In this document: one piece after another, positions 39,444-49,079 of the stretch | How the letters are laid out: each line of letters begins with the position of its first letter | Position numbering within the stretch: the stretch's first letter is position 1 | Notes under the pieces: model-generated | Database searches by the model: none | What the model was told of the DNA's origin: nothing | Seen by the model: only the letters and a program-made list of their open reading frames with translations | Position numbers and translations under genes: made by a program | Assembly: GCF_021290925.1 (NCBI RefSeq) | Contig: NZ_JAJSLX010000001.1 | Span: 1,674,001 to 1,738,000 of the forward strand | Reading direction: 5' to 3' | Source of the DNA: Sessilibacter corallicola | GTDB lineage: Bacteria > Pseudomonadota > Gammaproteobacteria > Pseudomonadales > Cellvibrionaceae | DNA length: 64,000 bases

Positions 39444-40877
39444 CTAACTGGCAACCGATAAATCGTAATCCGCCGCCGCATTGTTTAGCGTTTTATCTTC
39501 GAACAACAACCGGTGAACATCAATAATCATTGTCTCTTCGAATTCAGCCGGAATCAGCCAATTAATTAGATGATCACTGGTGCCAATCATTAAATTGCGC
39601 ACCGGATAATCCGCCAAGTAAGCCAATAATTTTTGAATCAACAGGTGGTTGTTACAAAAACCGTCACCAATAATGCTGATTAAACTCAAATCCGTTTCAA
39701 CATTAACCGCTCCTAAATCAGCCAGCTCGTGCTCAATCTCGGCGACTACAGCATTGGCATTGTTCAACACCGGTTGATTCACAATTACGTTGAGCACATT
39801 ATCGGTGTAGGTTAACCAATCGGAATACAGCTGCGTGTTGCTGAGTTTTTTTAAAATCGAATCTGGGTCAATTCTTTCAGCAACCGAACCCACCTCAACG
39901 GTAATTAACGCCTGCGATTTTCGTCGCGTAATCGACAGCGCTCGATTGTCGGTTTTATCTTGAGTATCGTATTGCTTCACCCAAGTTCGATTTCCGTTGG
40001 GGTATTTGGTTGCGGCAATTAATACCGGAATATTGTTGCGCATTACCGGCGCGATGGTATCGGGGTGAACCACCTTAGCGCCAAACCTTGCCATGCGATT
40101 GGCCTGATTAAACGATACGGTTTCTAACAACTGCGCGGATTTAACCACGCGTGGATCGGCGGTGAAAATACCTTCCACATCGGTCCACAATTGCAGTTCG
40201 TCGGCTTTCACGGCTTCCGCTAAAAGTGCTGCGGAGAAGTCGCTGCCGCCGCGCCCTAGAGTGAGAAATTCCTGCGTGTTAACGTCGGAACCGATAAACC
40301 CTTGAGTGACGGTGATTGAATCGTGGCTGAGTTTTGATAAATAGGCCCGGCACGCAAACGAAATTCGATTGAGGTCCGGTTTTACACCCACTTCTCCGAG
40401 CTTGTGAACTTTAATTAATTGGCTGGCATCGACCACGCAATTTTTAATTTGGCTGTGGGTGAGCACTTCGCCGATCAACTCAGACGATAAATATTCCCCT
40501 TGCGCCAGTAATCGGTGGCGCAGGGTATCCGAAACCGGGAAGTCACTGTTATTGACTAAGGTTTGGAATTGCTCCAACCAGCGATCAATAATTGAATTTA
40601 ATTTCGGTTTCAGAAATTCCAACGAGCAGCCGTTGATAAAATCCGTTTGGCGCTGAGTGATCTTGAGAATTACGGCGTGAGCTTGCTGCAAATCGTCCGA
40701 CAAGGTCAATTCTGTTAACAGATCGGTCATCCCGGATTGAGCACTGACAACCACCAATTTAATCGAAGGATCCGACGTTATAATGTGCGCACAAGCAAAC
40801 ATCGCATCGACTGAGGCGACACTGGTGCCGCCGAATTTCGCTACGCTCAGTCGATCGTAATGAGTTATTTCCAACAT
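39444..40877 (-). CDS. lysC: Cluster-encoded aspartokinase
   Basis: A 477-residue aspartate kinase, which makes aspartyl phosphate, the step before aspartate semialdehyde. The catalytic start KFGGTS is at residues 14-19 (LSVAKFGGTSVAS); ITVTQGFIGSD, LTLGRGGSDFSAALLAEAV and MARFGAKVVHP are typical. Two ACT-like regions follow (LITVEVGSVAERI and LSLISIIGDGF). It is monofunctional and of the LysC-III type. It is the last gene of the minus-strand cluster operon, 2 bases from the AhpD gene. Supply of aspartate semialdehyde to the GriI-like aldolase is the obvious inference. Feedback sensitivity is not known. Confidence 0.93.
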   Translation of the reverse strand: MLEITHYDRLSVAKFGGTSVASVDAMFACAHIITSDPSIKLVVVSAQSGMTDLLTELTLSDDLQQAHAVILKITQRQTDFINGCSLEFLKPKLNSIIDRWLEQFQTLVNNSDFPVSDTLRHRLLAQGEYLSSELIGEVLTHSQIKNCVVDASQLIKVHKLGEVGVKPDLNRISFACRAYLSKLSHDSITVTQGFIGSDVNTQEFLTLGRGGSDFSAALLAEAVKADELQLWTDVEGIFTADPRVVKSAQLLETVSFNQANRMARFGAKVVHPDTIAPVMRNNIPVLIAATKYPNGNRTWVKQYDTQDKTDNRALSITRRKSQALITVEVGSVAERIDPDSILKKLSNTQLYSDWLTYTDNVLNVIVNQPVLNNANAVVAEIEHELADLGAVNVETDLSLISIIGDGFCNNHLLIQKLLAYLADYPVRNLMIGTSDHLINWLIPAEFEETMIIDVHRLLFEDKTLNNAAADYDLSVAS

Positions 40878-40879
40878 AA

Positions 40880-41332
40880 TTAGGCCACCTGATAAGTTCC
40901 TGCCTCAGTACCAATGGCAAGGATCATTCGATTCCAACTGTTAATGGCGATAACCGCGAGAATTAATTTGCCAATGGTGGCTTTATCAAAAAATGAAGCC
41001 AGTTGTTCGTACGCCGAATCGGGAACCTGTTGATCGGCGAGCCGAGTTAAGGTGTCGACCCAATTCAGTACGGCTTTTTCTTGATCGGTGTAATAGGGCG
41101 CTTCGGCCCAAGTATTTAAGCCGTAAATTTCTTGCGTGGTTAAGCCCAATTTTAAAGCTTCTTTGCAATGCATATCGATGCAAAAAGCACAGCCGTTAAT
41201 GATTGATGCTCTAATTTTAATGAATGCGAGCAAGCGTTTATCTAAACCGCTGTCGCGAACCGTGCCCTCAACGTGGAGCAAACTGCTGTAAATTTCACTG
41301 GGAAAATCTTTGTAGGTTAGGCGAACTGTCAT
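40880..41332 (-). CDS. AhpD-like carboxymuconolactone-decarboxylase-family protein (copy 1)
   Basis: A 150-residue helical protein with the AhpD thiol site C48-x2-C51 and H55 (NGCAFCIDMHCKEA), followed by the YYTDQEKAVLNWVDTL and INSWNR blocks. Family members act as thiol-dependent peroxidatic or disulfide reductants. Copy 2 is at 51222, in the other operon. A role in thiol redox or in handling a reactive intermediate is inferred. Start ATG at 41332 is 26 bases after the halogenase-like stop. Confidence 0.88.
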   Translation of the reverse strand: MTVRLTYKDFPSEIYSSLLHVEGTVRDSGLDKRLLAFIKIRASIINGCAFCIDMHCKEALKLGLTTQEIYGLNTWAEAPYYTDQEKAVLNWVDTLTRLADQQVPDSAYEQLASFFDKATIGKLILAVIAINSWNRMILAIGTEAGTYQVA

Positions 41333-41357
41333 GACGAATCCTTATAGAGCTAAAATG

Positions 41358-42995
41358 TTATTGGAAGAGCAACGCGCGCAATTCATCTTTAATATCGGGT
41401 TGATAATCAAAACCCGAAACCAGCAACGCCACTTCGGAATCTTCGATGTCGCGCTGCTCAACTTGGCTGAATAACTCACAGGCTAAGGTACACAAAACAT
41501 TGCGGTTGGATTTTATGGCGGCAATGATTTCATCGTTAGATAAATCCAACGGCAGTCGATTTTGCAAACGCTGAGTAAAATTCAAAGTGCCATCGACAAT
41601 GATTGACGGATTGACGCCTTTGTCTTCGAGAGTGTTAGACCAACGCGTAAATACTTGTTGCATGGTTAAGTGCAATTGGCCGATGACAAATAAATCTTCG
41701 CCGACGGCATCAATCAACTCGAAGTCTGTGAGTTTGTCGTTGCAAAAAATCAAACTTAAACCCGACCACGCAAGTGTTGCGTCCCACAGGATTTTACTTG
41801 CGGTGGCAAGGTTGTGGGCGAACAAACCGTATTTACCGTCAACGGTATTGAGTAACAAATGAAAACCTTGGTAAAAGCTTTTTTCGTAACGCATTAAGCG
41901 ATCACTGATGTCTTCTTTTGCCAAGTCGCGATTAATTAAGTCGGTAATGTATGTGTTGGCTATGGCGATAAAATCCGAACCTGGCGAATAAAAAGGATCA
42001 GAGAATAAGCCAGCAATGCCGGTGATTGCCCAGCGGTTTTCAGAGAAAATTTGGGAGCAACCATGACTGAAATTAATCATCTTTTTGAAATCGAGCGCAG
42101 TTGCCGAACAGTTTTTTAACCGGTCACCCAATTGCGGTTCCTTCTCTGAAATCCACTCTAACGCTTTTGGTAGTGAGAGCATATCTTTGGGGGAGTGGAT
42201 TTTAGCGTCGGCAACAATACCAATACTGGTGTTGCCATTTTGTAACGGAATAATCCAAATCCAATAACCTTCACCCAGCAAATGATTGGTGCATAAATCC
42301 CGTGCAGCTTCCGATACTCGGTTTAACCACTCGGGTTCGTCGCTAAGCTCATTGATTAATACTTTTTCAGACACTCGAAACCACACCGAAAAATGATCGG
42401 TTTGTACGGTCTCATGTAATTCCAATTGGTTTTTTAACAATTGCGCCTGACCACTCGCGTCAATTAACCAGCGACTGGAAAATTCCGTTGTTTTGTTTTC
42501 TTTGGTACTTACAACAACTTGGTGATTGTCTTCGTTGTTAGCCACCGAAATAGTCTCGACAAAACTGGAATCGAAAAAGTCGACGTTATTTTCGAGTAAG
42601 GTATCGTGTAAAAAATTTTCGAAGAGGCCTCGATCAATCTGATAACTCTTTGAGTTTGGACGTTTACAATTGCCAATTTCCACGCGCTGGCTGATGTCGG
42701 AGTTATCGCCGTTAGGCAAAAAAAAGCGTAACCCGTATTTGGGTAGTTGTTGATTTTCAAGGTGATCTTTTAATTCCAACACGTTACGTAAGTAGTGCCC
42801 AGCGATATCAACAGTGGATTCACCGATTTTAAATTTAGCTTCTGGCACGGGAAACTCATTGGCATCAATCACTGCGATAGACAGTTCGCTGTTCGATTTT
42901 TTGAGTTGTAGGGCTAAGGTCGCGCCGGCCATACCGCCGCCCATAATAGTTACATCGTACTTAGATTGTTCGTACTGGGATACTTGCTTAGTCAC
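41358..42995 (-). CDS. Flavin-dependent halogenase-family protein
   Basis: A 545-residue FAD enzyme. It has the GxGxxG loop (IMGGGMAGATLAL), FKIGESTV near residue 56, a candidate catalytic lysine K86 (LPKYGLRFFLP), the halogenase WxWxIP signature (W245-I-W247-I-I-P250) and DPFYSPGSDF (333-342). Together these fit the phenol/tryptophan halogenase family, so an aromatic chlorination or bromination is likely. An oxygenase of the same fold is the main alternative, because K86 was assigned by eye. The start is GTG at 42995, overlapping the preceding stop by 8 bp. No separate flavin reductase is seen, although the nitroreductases could serve. Confidence 0.83.
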   Translation of the reverse strand: MTKQVSQYEQSKYDVTIMGGGMAGATLALQLKKSNSELSIAVIDANEFPVPEAKFKIGESTVDIAGHYLRNVLELKDHLENQQLPKYGLRFFLPNGDNSDISQRVEIGNCKRPNSKSYQIDRGLFENFLHDTLLENNVDFFDSSFVETISVANNEDNHQVVVSTKENKTTEFSSRWLIDASGQAQLLKNQLELHETVQTDHFSVWFRVSEKVLINELSDEPEWLNRVSEAARDLCTNHLLGEGYWIWIIPLQNGNTSIGIVADAKIHSPKDMLSLPKALEWISEKEPQLGDRLKNCSATALDFKKMINFSHGCSQIFSENRWAITGIAGLFSDPFYSPGSDFIAIANTYITDLINRDLAKEDISDRLMRYEKSFYQGFHLLLNTVDGKYGLFAHNLATASKILWDATLAWSGLSLIFCNDKLTDFELIDAVGEDLFVIGQLHLTMQQVFTRWSNTLEDKGVNPSIIVDGTLNFTQRLQNRLPLDLSNDEIIAAIKSNRNVLCTLACELFSQVEQRDIEDSEVALLVSGFDYQPDIKDELRALLFQ

Positions 42996-45900
42996 ATGGA
43001 TTCTCCGTCGTTACGGACTCGCTGCTTGCACATTTGCGTGCTCGCATAACATCGGCCCGTTGTTTAACTGATTGAAAGCTGTGTGAGGAAAACGCAATAT
43101 CGTTTAATGAAGAATTTCGGTTTAACGATATTTTTAAAAAGTAATCAAACCAGAGCGGTTTTCCTCGGCTTGAGTCGGTAAAAAGGCTGATGCCAGACAA
43201 TAAATTATTTTTGTGGTGCTCAGCCGCTTGATGTATTTTCTCGAACCAACTGTTGCGCGAAAGGTTGTTATCAGAAGTTACGCCTAGAAACTGGAGCGTG
43301 TCTGCTAGTGATAGAGCTTCGTAAGGTAACAAGTGGGAAACTGCAAACGTAGTTCGAGAAGAAGATTGTGTTATAAATTTCGTTGCAACATTAATTGGCA
43401 CGGCGTCGAAAAACAGGTTTTCCAAATTATTACGCGACGGGCACACACCAACCAGGGTAAATAAAATTAATAGGTTGTGAATGATGTCGTCCGTTCTGCC
43501 AGTACCGGTATCATTGTGTGCAGTAATTTCTCCTGCTCTAATGATGGAGGTTGAGATTCCTGTGCGTTGATGGATGTTATGACAAAGCTGTTCACCCAAC
43601 CATTTACTGATTCCGTAGCCACTGGAAATTTCTTCGGGTTGGTCGTGCAAGGTTTCTGGTGAATGAGTCTCACCCGATGAAAAGCGACAGGCCGCAATGG
43701 AAGACGTAAATAACAGTGACTCAACCTCAGAGTGGTTAATGATGTTAATAATTAAATGCCACAGTTTATTGTTGCCGTCACTTAATGCAGAATAATCGGC
43801 AAGATGGTTTACGTCCGCGGCGGTGTGATAAATATGAGTTATCTCGCTTAACGTATTTAATAAATGTGGCTCTAATTCGCAGTCGTGAGAAAGAGGAATA
43901 AAAGTGATACCTCTATTTTCTGTTAGGTTGCTCAGTTGGTATCGGGCTGCGTTTGTCGTAAATTTAAGTTGTGCACTGATGGTGTTCTCAGCGCGAACAA
44001 AACAATAAATTTTGTCGAAGTTTTTACTCAGTAAATCTTCAATCAAAAAAGGTCCAAGAAATCCGGTGCTTCCCGTTACCAAAGCAATCTTTGGCCGGTT
44101 TTTTCTTATTCCTTTTAATTGCTTACGTTTAGTGATCGTTTTCGATAGCGTTTCTAGATCACCCCTAACCTGGATCTGCGTTTTTTGTACTAGGTCATTA
44201 ACTTTATTTGAATTATTTAGGTTTGGAGTATTTTCTGTTTGTTGTTCAATCAACGACAGTAACGATTTAAAGTCAGCATTTTCAAGCAGGTCAGTTGGAC
44301 TCAGTTCTAGGTTGAACTGTGTGTTTATTTGAGATAACAATTCCACCATTTGCAGAGAGTGAATGCCCAGCTCTGCAAAATCAGAATGCATGGCAAGCTC
44401 ATGGCTGAGCGGTAATTCAGTCAGTTGACGAAATGTTTTTAGAAGCTGATCCGATAAAGTATTGCCAAGATCGTTATCTTGCTGCTGTATCGAAGTGAGT
44501 ATTGTTTGGCGATCTAGTTTTCCGTTCGGTAACAGCGGTAAATGATCAACTTGATAAAAGAATGTTGGCCTCTGGTTTAGCGGTAATTTTTGAGACGTTA
44601 TTCTCTGTAAATCAATAGGCGTGTATTGCGAACTGGAGTAAACAAAAAAGATTTGTTTTTCTTGAGATTGGGTTTCTCTGATCAGTAATCGAAATTCTAC
44701 CGTTGGTAACAGTTGTGATAACCGCGTGCTAAGACCCGATAAATTAATACGAATGCCGCGCGTTTTTATCTGATCGTCATTGCGGCCTAAATTAACAATA
44801 AAACCCCCATCGTCGAAAAATACGCGATCACCCGTGGGATAATAGTCAGCGGCTTGTGCCAAAGGCACGATTCCCTTATTCAGATAGCCCAGTGCTAAAG
44901 ACTCTCCGCGCACACTTAGAAATCCAGGTTGGAACGGTGCGCACGCATTTCCGTTGTTATCAACGATGCGAATGTCTACCGTGGGGTTGGGTTGGCCGAG
45001 GCGATTTAATTGGGCACTGTTCGGGGTTTTGAAATGTAAGCGTTCGAAAAATAATGTGTTGGTTTCTGTGGTGCCAAAATCGGAGAAGAATGTCGTATTC
45101 GGCATCAAGCATTTCAAGTGATTGTAATCGGTGATTGAAAGCGGCTCACCGGCAAAGCTCAACAGCGACAATGAGGTGAGCTTCTCACTAACTTGTGCAG
45201 AATCCAATGAAGCGAAAATGTATTTGAGTTGAGAAGGGACAAACGATAATCGTGTTATTTGATGCTGATAAACGCAATTTGCCAAGGCGCTCGGGTCTGA
45301 AAATACCGCGCGCTCAATAACAGCAATGGTGACGCCTTGTAAAAGCGGCCCCCAATATTCCCACAGGTGAGGACCAAAACCGATATCGGTTCGCTGACCG
45401 AGTAGATCATGCGGTTCGAAGGGGGCTTGTTGCCACATCCAAGTAAAACGATTGATAAACGATTGCTGGTGGTGAACAACAGCCTTTGCCTGGCCGGTAC
45501 TGCCGGAAGTAAATAATACCGTGAAAGGGGACAGTAGCTGCTGAGTCGAATTTCCAGAATCGGCTATTTGCCAGAGTGAACTTAGCGCATCGTCGTAGTG
45601 GCAGTGTTTATTTTGGCAAAAGTTAAACTCGGCACTGATGACGACCACTTCGTCAGCCACTGGGGCGCTGAGTAGATCATCGGTAAAAAATATTTTGGGT
45701 TGGATCTGTTCTATTCGTCTTTGTATTTCAGTGTGCGTCAATGTGTTATCGATGGGAACGTACACTAAATTCAGTGCCGCGCACGCCGCCATAAGCACAA
45801 ACAGATTGCGGCCCCGATCAATAGCAACACCAACAGCATCACCCGCTGTAATATTGTGTTGGCGTAACATTTGGCAGCAGAAGTAAATCTCTACACACAG

Positions 45901-46581
45901 GTCGCCAAAAGAATGGTTTTTCGCATTGTCTATGATGGCGATTTTATCGCGATTTGCTTCAATGGCAGTTAGCAACTGTTGAAAAAGCGGCGTGGTGTTC
46001 TCGCCAGGTTTATATGGAAACAAACGGTTCTGAAGCTCGTGGTAATCCAGACAGTTACCGTCATGATCACCGTTGTTTTTGATCGTATAGACCCAGGCTC
46101 CAGCCTCAGACGTATTTGATTGCAGCTCAAATAAAGGAATCAATTGCCTGATACCGTCTAGGAAAATGCGCACTCCTGACGGTAATAAACGTGAAGAATC
46201 AAACTCAAATCGCAGATTACCGTCGTGCAAAGTCAGACTTGCACAGTCACTCAGCGGCTCATTCAGTGTCGTCTCACCGATAACGAGTGGATAGCGGTAT
46301 TGCGTGTTTACCGCAATATCTGCGTCGTTACTTATCCCGTGGTATTTGCGAATGCTGACCTCGTGATCCTGCCAGTGACACAGATAGATCGACACTTGAG
46401 AGTCGTGTGTGTTATCGCGTATCAACAGTTGCGAAGGCAGGTCGCCGGTAAATTGCTCGAACGCCTTAGCCGCTGCCAGTGCTAAAGAGATTGTCGAACA
46501 ATTATCCGAATAGGATAACGCCTCAGAAACCGGCGAGCTGCTAGGCGTGTGTTGGTAGAACAACACATTTGAGAGATCCAT
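42988..46581 (-). CDS. Adenylation - carrier - thioester reductase megaenzyme (NRPS/CAR-like)
   Basis: A 1197-residue multidomain protein. Residues 1-190 are a short condensation-like or unrecognised domain that lacks an HHxxxDG motif. The adenylation domain spans roughly 195-700 (LFTSGSTGQAK 356-366, YPTGDR 581-586, GRNDDQIKTRG, LPLLPNGKLDR with the late lysine). The carrier domain has LGIHS with pantetheine site S742. The reductase domain has a Rossmann loop GSTGFLG (837-843) and YGISKW (Y989, K993). Such enzymes activate a carboxylate, load it as a thioester and release it as aldehyde or alcohol by NADPH reduction. The substrate could be the 3-amino-4-hydroxybenzoate made in the cluster. 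Confidence 0.87.
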   Translation of the reverse strand: MDLSNVLFYQHTPSSSPVSEALSYSDNCSTISLALAAAKAFEQFTGDLPSQLLIRDNTHDSQVSIYLCHWQDHEVSIRKYHGISNDADIAVNTQYRYPLVIGETTLNEPLSDCASLTLHDGNLRFEFDSSRLLPSGVRIFLDGIRQLIPLFELQSNTSEAGAWVYTIKNNGDHDGNCLDYHELQNRLFPYKPGENTTPLFQQLLTAIEANRDKIAIIDNAKNHSFGDLCVEIYFCCQMLRQHNITAGDAVGVAIDRGRNLFVLMAACAALNLVYVPIDNTLTHTEIQRRIEQIQPKIFFTDDLLSAPVADEVVVISAEFNFCQNKHCHYDDALSSLWQIADSGNSTQQLLSPFTVLFTSGSTGQAKAVVHHQQSFINRFTWMWQQAPFEPHDLLGQRTDIGFGPHLWEYWGPLLQGVTIAVIERAVFSDPSALANCVYQHQITRLSFVPSQLKYIFASLDSAQVSEKLTSLSLLSFAGEPLSITDYNHLKCLMPNTTFFSDFGTTETNTLFFERLHFKTPNSAQLNRLGQPNPTVDIRIVDNNGNACAPFQPGFLSVRGESLALGYLNKGIVPLAQAADYYPTGDRVFFDDGGFIVNLGRNDDQIKTRGIRINLSGLSTRLSQLLPTVEFRLLIRETQSQEKQIFFVYSSSQYTPIDLQRITSQKLPLNQRPTFFYQVDHLPLLPNGKLDRQTILTSIQQQDNDLGNTLSDQLLKTFRQLTELPLSHELAMHSDFAELGIHSLQMVELLSQINTQFNLELSPTDLLENADFKSLLSLIEQQTENTPNLNNSNKVNDLVQKTQIQVRGDLETLSKTITKRKQLKGIRKNRPKIALVTGSTGFLGPFLIEDLLSKNFDKIYCFVRAENTISAQLKFTTNAARYQLSNLTENRGITFIPLSHDCELEPHLLNTLSEITHIYHTAADVNHLADYSALSDGNNKLWHLIINIINHSEVESLLFTSSIAACRFSSGETHSPETLHDQPEEISSGYGISKWLGEQLCHNIHQRTGISTSIIRAGEITAHNDTGTGRTDDIIHNLLILFTLVGVCPSRNNLENLFFDAVPINVATKFITQSSSRTTFAVSHLLPYEALSLADTLQFLGVTSDNNLSRNSWFEKIHQAAEHHKNNLLSGISLFTDSSRGKPLWFDYFLKISLNRNSSLNDIAFSSHSFQSVKQRADVMRARKCASSESVTTENPCD

Positions 46582-46641
46582 AATGAGTTAGTCTCAGGCT
46601 ATTGATTAGGAGCTATTGGTAATTGGCTAGACGTAATTGGG

Positions 46642-47199
46642 CTACAAATAAACGGTTAATTCGTCCAAAGGTATTTTCGAGCCGCGCGCAAGTGGACGTT
46701 TTGCTCGTTTTCCTAACGTGACCAGATTGGTAATAACCTGATGGTCGGGTTTATTGAGAAGCTCGCCTGCTGGCTGAAATTTAAAACCGATAAGCGGGCA
46801 GCTGTCTAAACCTCTTGCGGCAGCCGCAAGCATCACCGCTTGAGAAAATACGCCGCCGAGAATCATGGCGTTATTGCGCAGTATCTCGTCGGTCACATCT
46901 TGATCGGAATACGCACTGGCAAGCACATTCATATCGATAGACACAAACAGTAATGTACTGGCGTTGGTAAACTGCGGTTGATCAAAACCAATTTCGCGCA
47001 ATTGAGTGCGCAACTCAGTGTTGTCTTCAATTTTTAAAATTCGAAACGGATTACAGCCACCGGGAGTTGGAACGCGAAAACCCATCGTGAGTATTTCACT
47101 GAGTAGTTGTGAATCAATTTTAAAATCCGGCTGAAAATGTTTGATGGCTCGTCTATCGTTGATGGCTTGATGAAAACGCGTAAATAATAAGTCTTTCAT
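46642..47199 (-). CDS. Nitroreductase-family flavoprotein, copy A
   Basis: A 185-residue FMN-type nitroreductase fold protein: NDRRAIKHFQPDF at the amino terminus (RR-S/A-IR.F motif), VPTPGGCNPFRILKI, and GLDSCPLIGFKFQPAGEL near the end. It starts 4 bases after its neighbour, which is a second member. Family members reduce nitro, nitroso or quinone groups or serve as flavin reductases. In this cluster a role with N-oxidised aromatics or as FADH2 source for the halogenase is inferred. Confidence 0.85.
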   Translation of the reverse strand: MKDLLFTRFHQAINDRRAIKHFQPDFKIDSQLLSEILTMGFRVPTPGGCNPFRILKIEDNTELRTQLREIGFDQPQFTNASTLLFVSIDMNVLASAYSDQDVTDEILRNNAMILGGVFSQAVMLAAAARGLDSCPLIGFKFQPAGELLNKPDHQVITNLVTLGKRAKRPLARGSKIPLDELTVYL

Positions 47200-47203
47200 A
47201 AAA

Positions 47204-47758
47204 TTACCATTGATCGTTGGCTAGCATAGTGTCTAAGTGCGAAGGATTGAGTGGCATGCTTAACTCGGCAGTTGCATCGGAATACAAATAGACACAGCAC
47301 AGAGGTACGGTGGCCTCGTTGAGGTTTAATTCAGATATAATGGCCGCAAGATTATTTGGCGAGGCCACAGAGACACCAATATTGTCTTCAAGGGCTGAAA
47401 AAATAATATTGGTCAAAAAGAACCCACAGGATCGTGCGGCTTCATCGAGCTGAGTACGATGATTAGTACCGTAAACCGCTGTTGCTTTTTTCAGAGACAA
47501 CGCTTGAAAATCTGGATCTAGGTGTTTTGCGTATTCAGGCGCATTTTCCCAAGCAGAGTAATCGCCGGAAATAATAATTGCCGATTCCGGTGGTGCTTGC
47601 ACTGACGTTGTTTTCCAGTCGCATTCACTGAATAAATGACTGACTTTTTCTGGGTTTTCAACAACGTGAAAGCGCCAATGTTGCAAATTAAAAGAAGACG
47701 GCGCAAGCAGTCCGTGAGTTAGTAGTTTATTAATTACTTCAATAGTGTGTTTAGCCAT
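47204..47758 (-). CDS. Nitroreductase-family flavoprotein, copy B
   Basis: A 184-residue protein of the same family as the next gene but less canonical: LLAPSSFNLQHWRFHVVENPEK carries the (S/P)SSxN.Q.W.F pattern, and FLTNIIFSALEDNIGVSV follows. It lacks the basic RRAIR start, so FMN contacts may differ, and a heterodimer with copy A is possible. Located between GNAT and copy A in the minus-strand operon. Confidence 0.78.
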   Translation of the reverse strand: MAKHTIEVINKLLTHGLLAPSSFNLQHWRFHVVENPEKVSHLFSECDWKTTSVQAPPESAIIISGDYSAWENAPEYAKHLDPDFQALSLKKATAVYGTNHRTQLDEAARSCGFFLTNIIFSALEDNIGVSVASPNNLAAIISELNLNEATVPLCCVYLYSDATAELSMPLNPSHLDTMLANDQW

Positions 47759-47765
47759 TATGTAT

Positions 47766-48212
47766 TCACTGAGTAAAAAAGTTGAAATGGATAAATTTGG
47801 TGTCTTCGATGAAATCGTGTTTCCGATACAAGCGTTGAGCGGATTGATTGATATTTTCTGTGGAGATTCGAACCGCCTTGATTTGTTTCAATTGTGCCTG
47901 GCTCAAAGCGTGTTGAATTAACGCAGAGCCGATACCCGATTCGCGACTACTTTTAGAAACGAATAAATCATTAATCAACCAAACCGGGCCCATCTGAATC
48001 GAAGAGAAAGTTGGGTAGATCTGCAAAAAACCGACAGCTTTCTTGTCAATAACCGCGAGGTAAATAATAGAATCATTAAGAGTGGTGCGATCGCGAATAA
48101 ATTGCTCGGCTGCTGTAAGGTTTGATGGTTGCTGATAAAAAACACGATACTCATCAAAAAGCTGAGCCGTGCTTTCAATACAATCCGATGTGTGTGGTTG
48201 TATCGAAATCAT
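47766..48212 (-). CDS. GNAT-family N-acetyltransferase
   Basis: A 148-residue GNAT protein. The acetyl-CoA loop is seen in SKSSRESGIGSALIQHAL, preceded by VWLINDLFV and followed by IKAVRISTENINQSAQRLYRKHDF. It probably acetylates a small amine. The likely cluster substrate is the aryl amine of aminohydroxybenzoate or a derived amine, which could also serve as self-protection. It overlaps the SGNH gene by 4 bp. Confidence 0.85.
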   Translation of the reverse strand: MISIQPHTSDCIESTAQLFDEYRVFYQQPSNLTAAEQFIRDRTTLNDSIIYLAVIDKKAVGFLQIYPTFSSIQMGPVWLINDLFVSKSSRESGIGSALIQHALSQAQLKQIKAVRISTENINQSAQRLYRKHDFIEDTKFIHFNFFTQ

Positions 48213-49051
48213 CGTACTAGCTTTCCTAAGTTAAGAATAACTTTCTCAGCCACGTTTAACTGACCATCCAGTGACCAATGCAAGCCATCTTCTAAAAACA
48301 TATCGCCTGCGTTGGGTCCGTTAAAAATAGATCGAATGTCAATAACCGGAGACAATTCGTCGACAATAAAATCCCCGAGAGATTTAAGGTGAGCGTTATC
48401 CCACTTGGCATTCATAGCCGTAAGCAACCAGTCGTTAGAAATCCTGTCTTCATCAACACCTACAGGTGGAAGAAAAATAACGGAACCTTTGGTGTAGTGT
48501 TCGCACGATAATTTCAATGCTTTTAAGTTTTCGAAAGATTCGCTCAGGCTTGTGCAGTGTTTTGAGCAGTTAGCGTGAATTCGAGAATCGTTAGTGCCGA
48601 TAAAACAAAAGGTTAAATCCGGTTGTAATTGTTTTACCTTGCCGAGGCTCGCAAAGGTTTGCATTGAGGTATCGCCGGAATGGGCCAGATTAATCCAGTT
48701 TACAGTTTTTCCCGTCACTTCTTTGTAGGCAACAGTCAATATTTCAAACCACGATTGATAATCGTCAGACAAGCTGTCGCCAACCACGGCAACGGTGTTT
48801 CCATTTTCTAACGGCAATTGTTGCAAGATTGTAACAATGTTTGGTTTTTCGGTGAGCTGCTTGGCTGCTAAACAGACGTTTTTTTTGAAACCATCTTTGA
48901 TCGCAGAGAATTCTTCTAAGTTTGCTTCAAAAAAACTGGCGAGTGCTTCATCCGAAATTTTTCCGGGTAAAAAGTCCAAGCGTTTGTCGGGATGAAAAAA
49001 ACGGACGAGTCGAGTTGTTCTGCTCAGAAAATCCATAGCAAGTTTCCACAT
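48209..49051 (-). CDS. SGNH/GDSL-type hydrolase, first gene of the minus-strand cluster operon
   Basis: About 280 residues from the ATG at 49051. The SGNH blocks are GDSLSDD (nucleophile Ser), SGDTS, GTNDS and the late DGLHWS that supplies Asp and His. An in-frame TTG at 49084 lies on the -12 element of the sigma-54 promoter and is therefore upstream of the predicted transcript start, so it is rejected; 49036 is another option. The enzyme may be an esterase, thioesterase or acyltransferase that releases or modifies the product. Confidence 0.82.
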   Translation of the reverse strand: MWKLAMDFLSRTTRLVRFFHPDKRLDFLPGKISDEALASFFEANLEEFSAIKDGFKKNVCLAAKQLTEKPNIVTILQQLPLENGNTVAVVGDSLSDDYQSWFEILTVAYKEVTGKTVNWINLAHSGDTSMQTFASLGKVKQLQPDLTFCFIGTNDSRIHANCSKHCTSLSESFENLKALKLSCEHYTKGSVIFLPPVGVDEDRISNDWLLTAMNAKWDNAHLKSLGDFIVDELSPVIDIRSIFNGPNAGDMFLEDGLHWSLDGQLNVAEKVILNLGKLVR

Positions 49052-49079
49052 AAAATTAATTTTGGGTTTTACGTGAATA

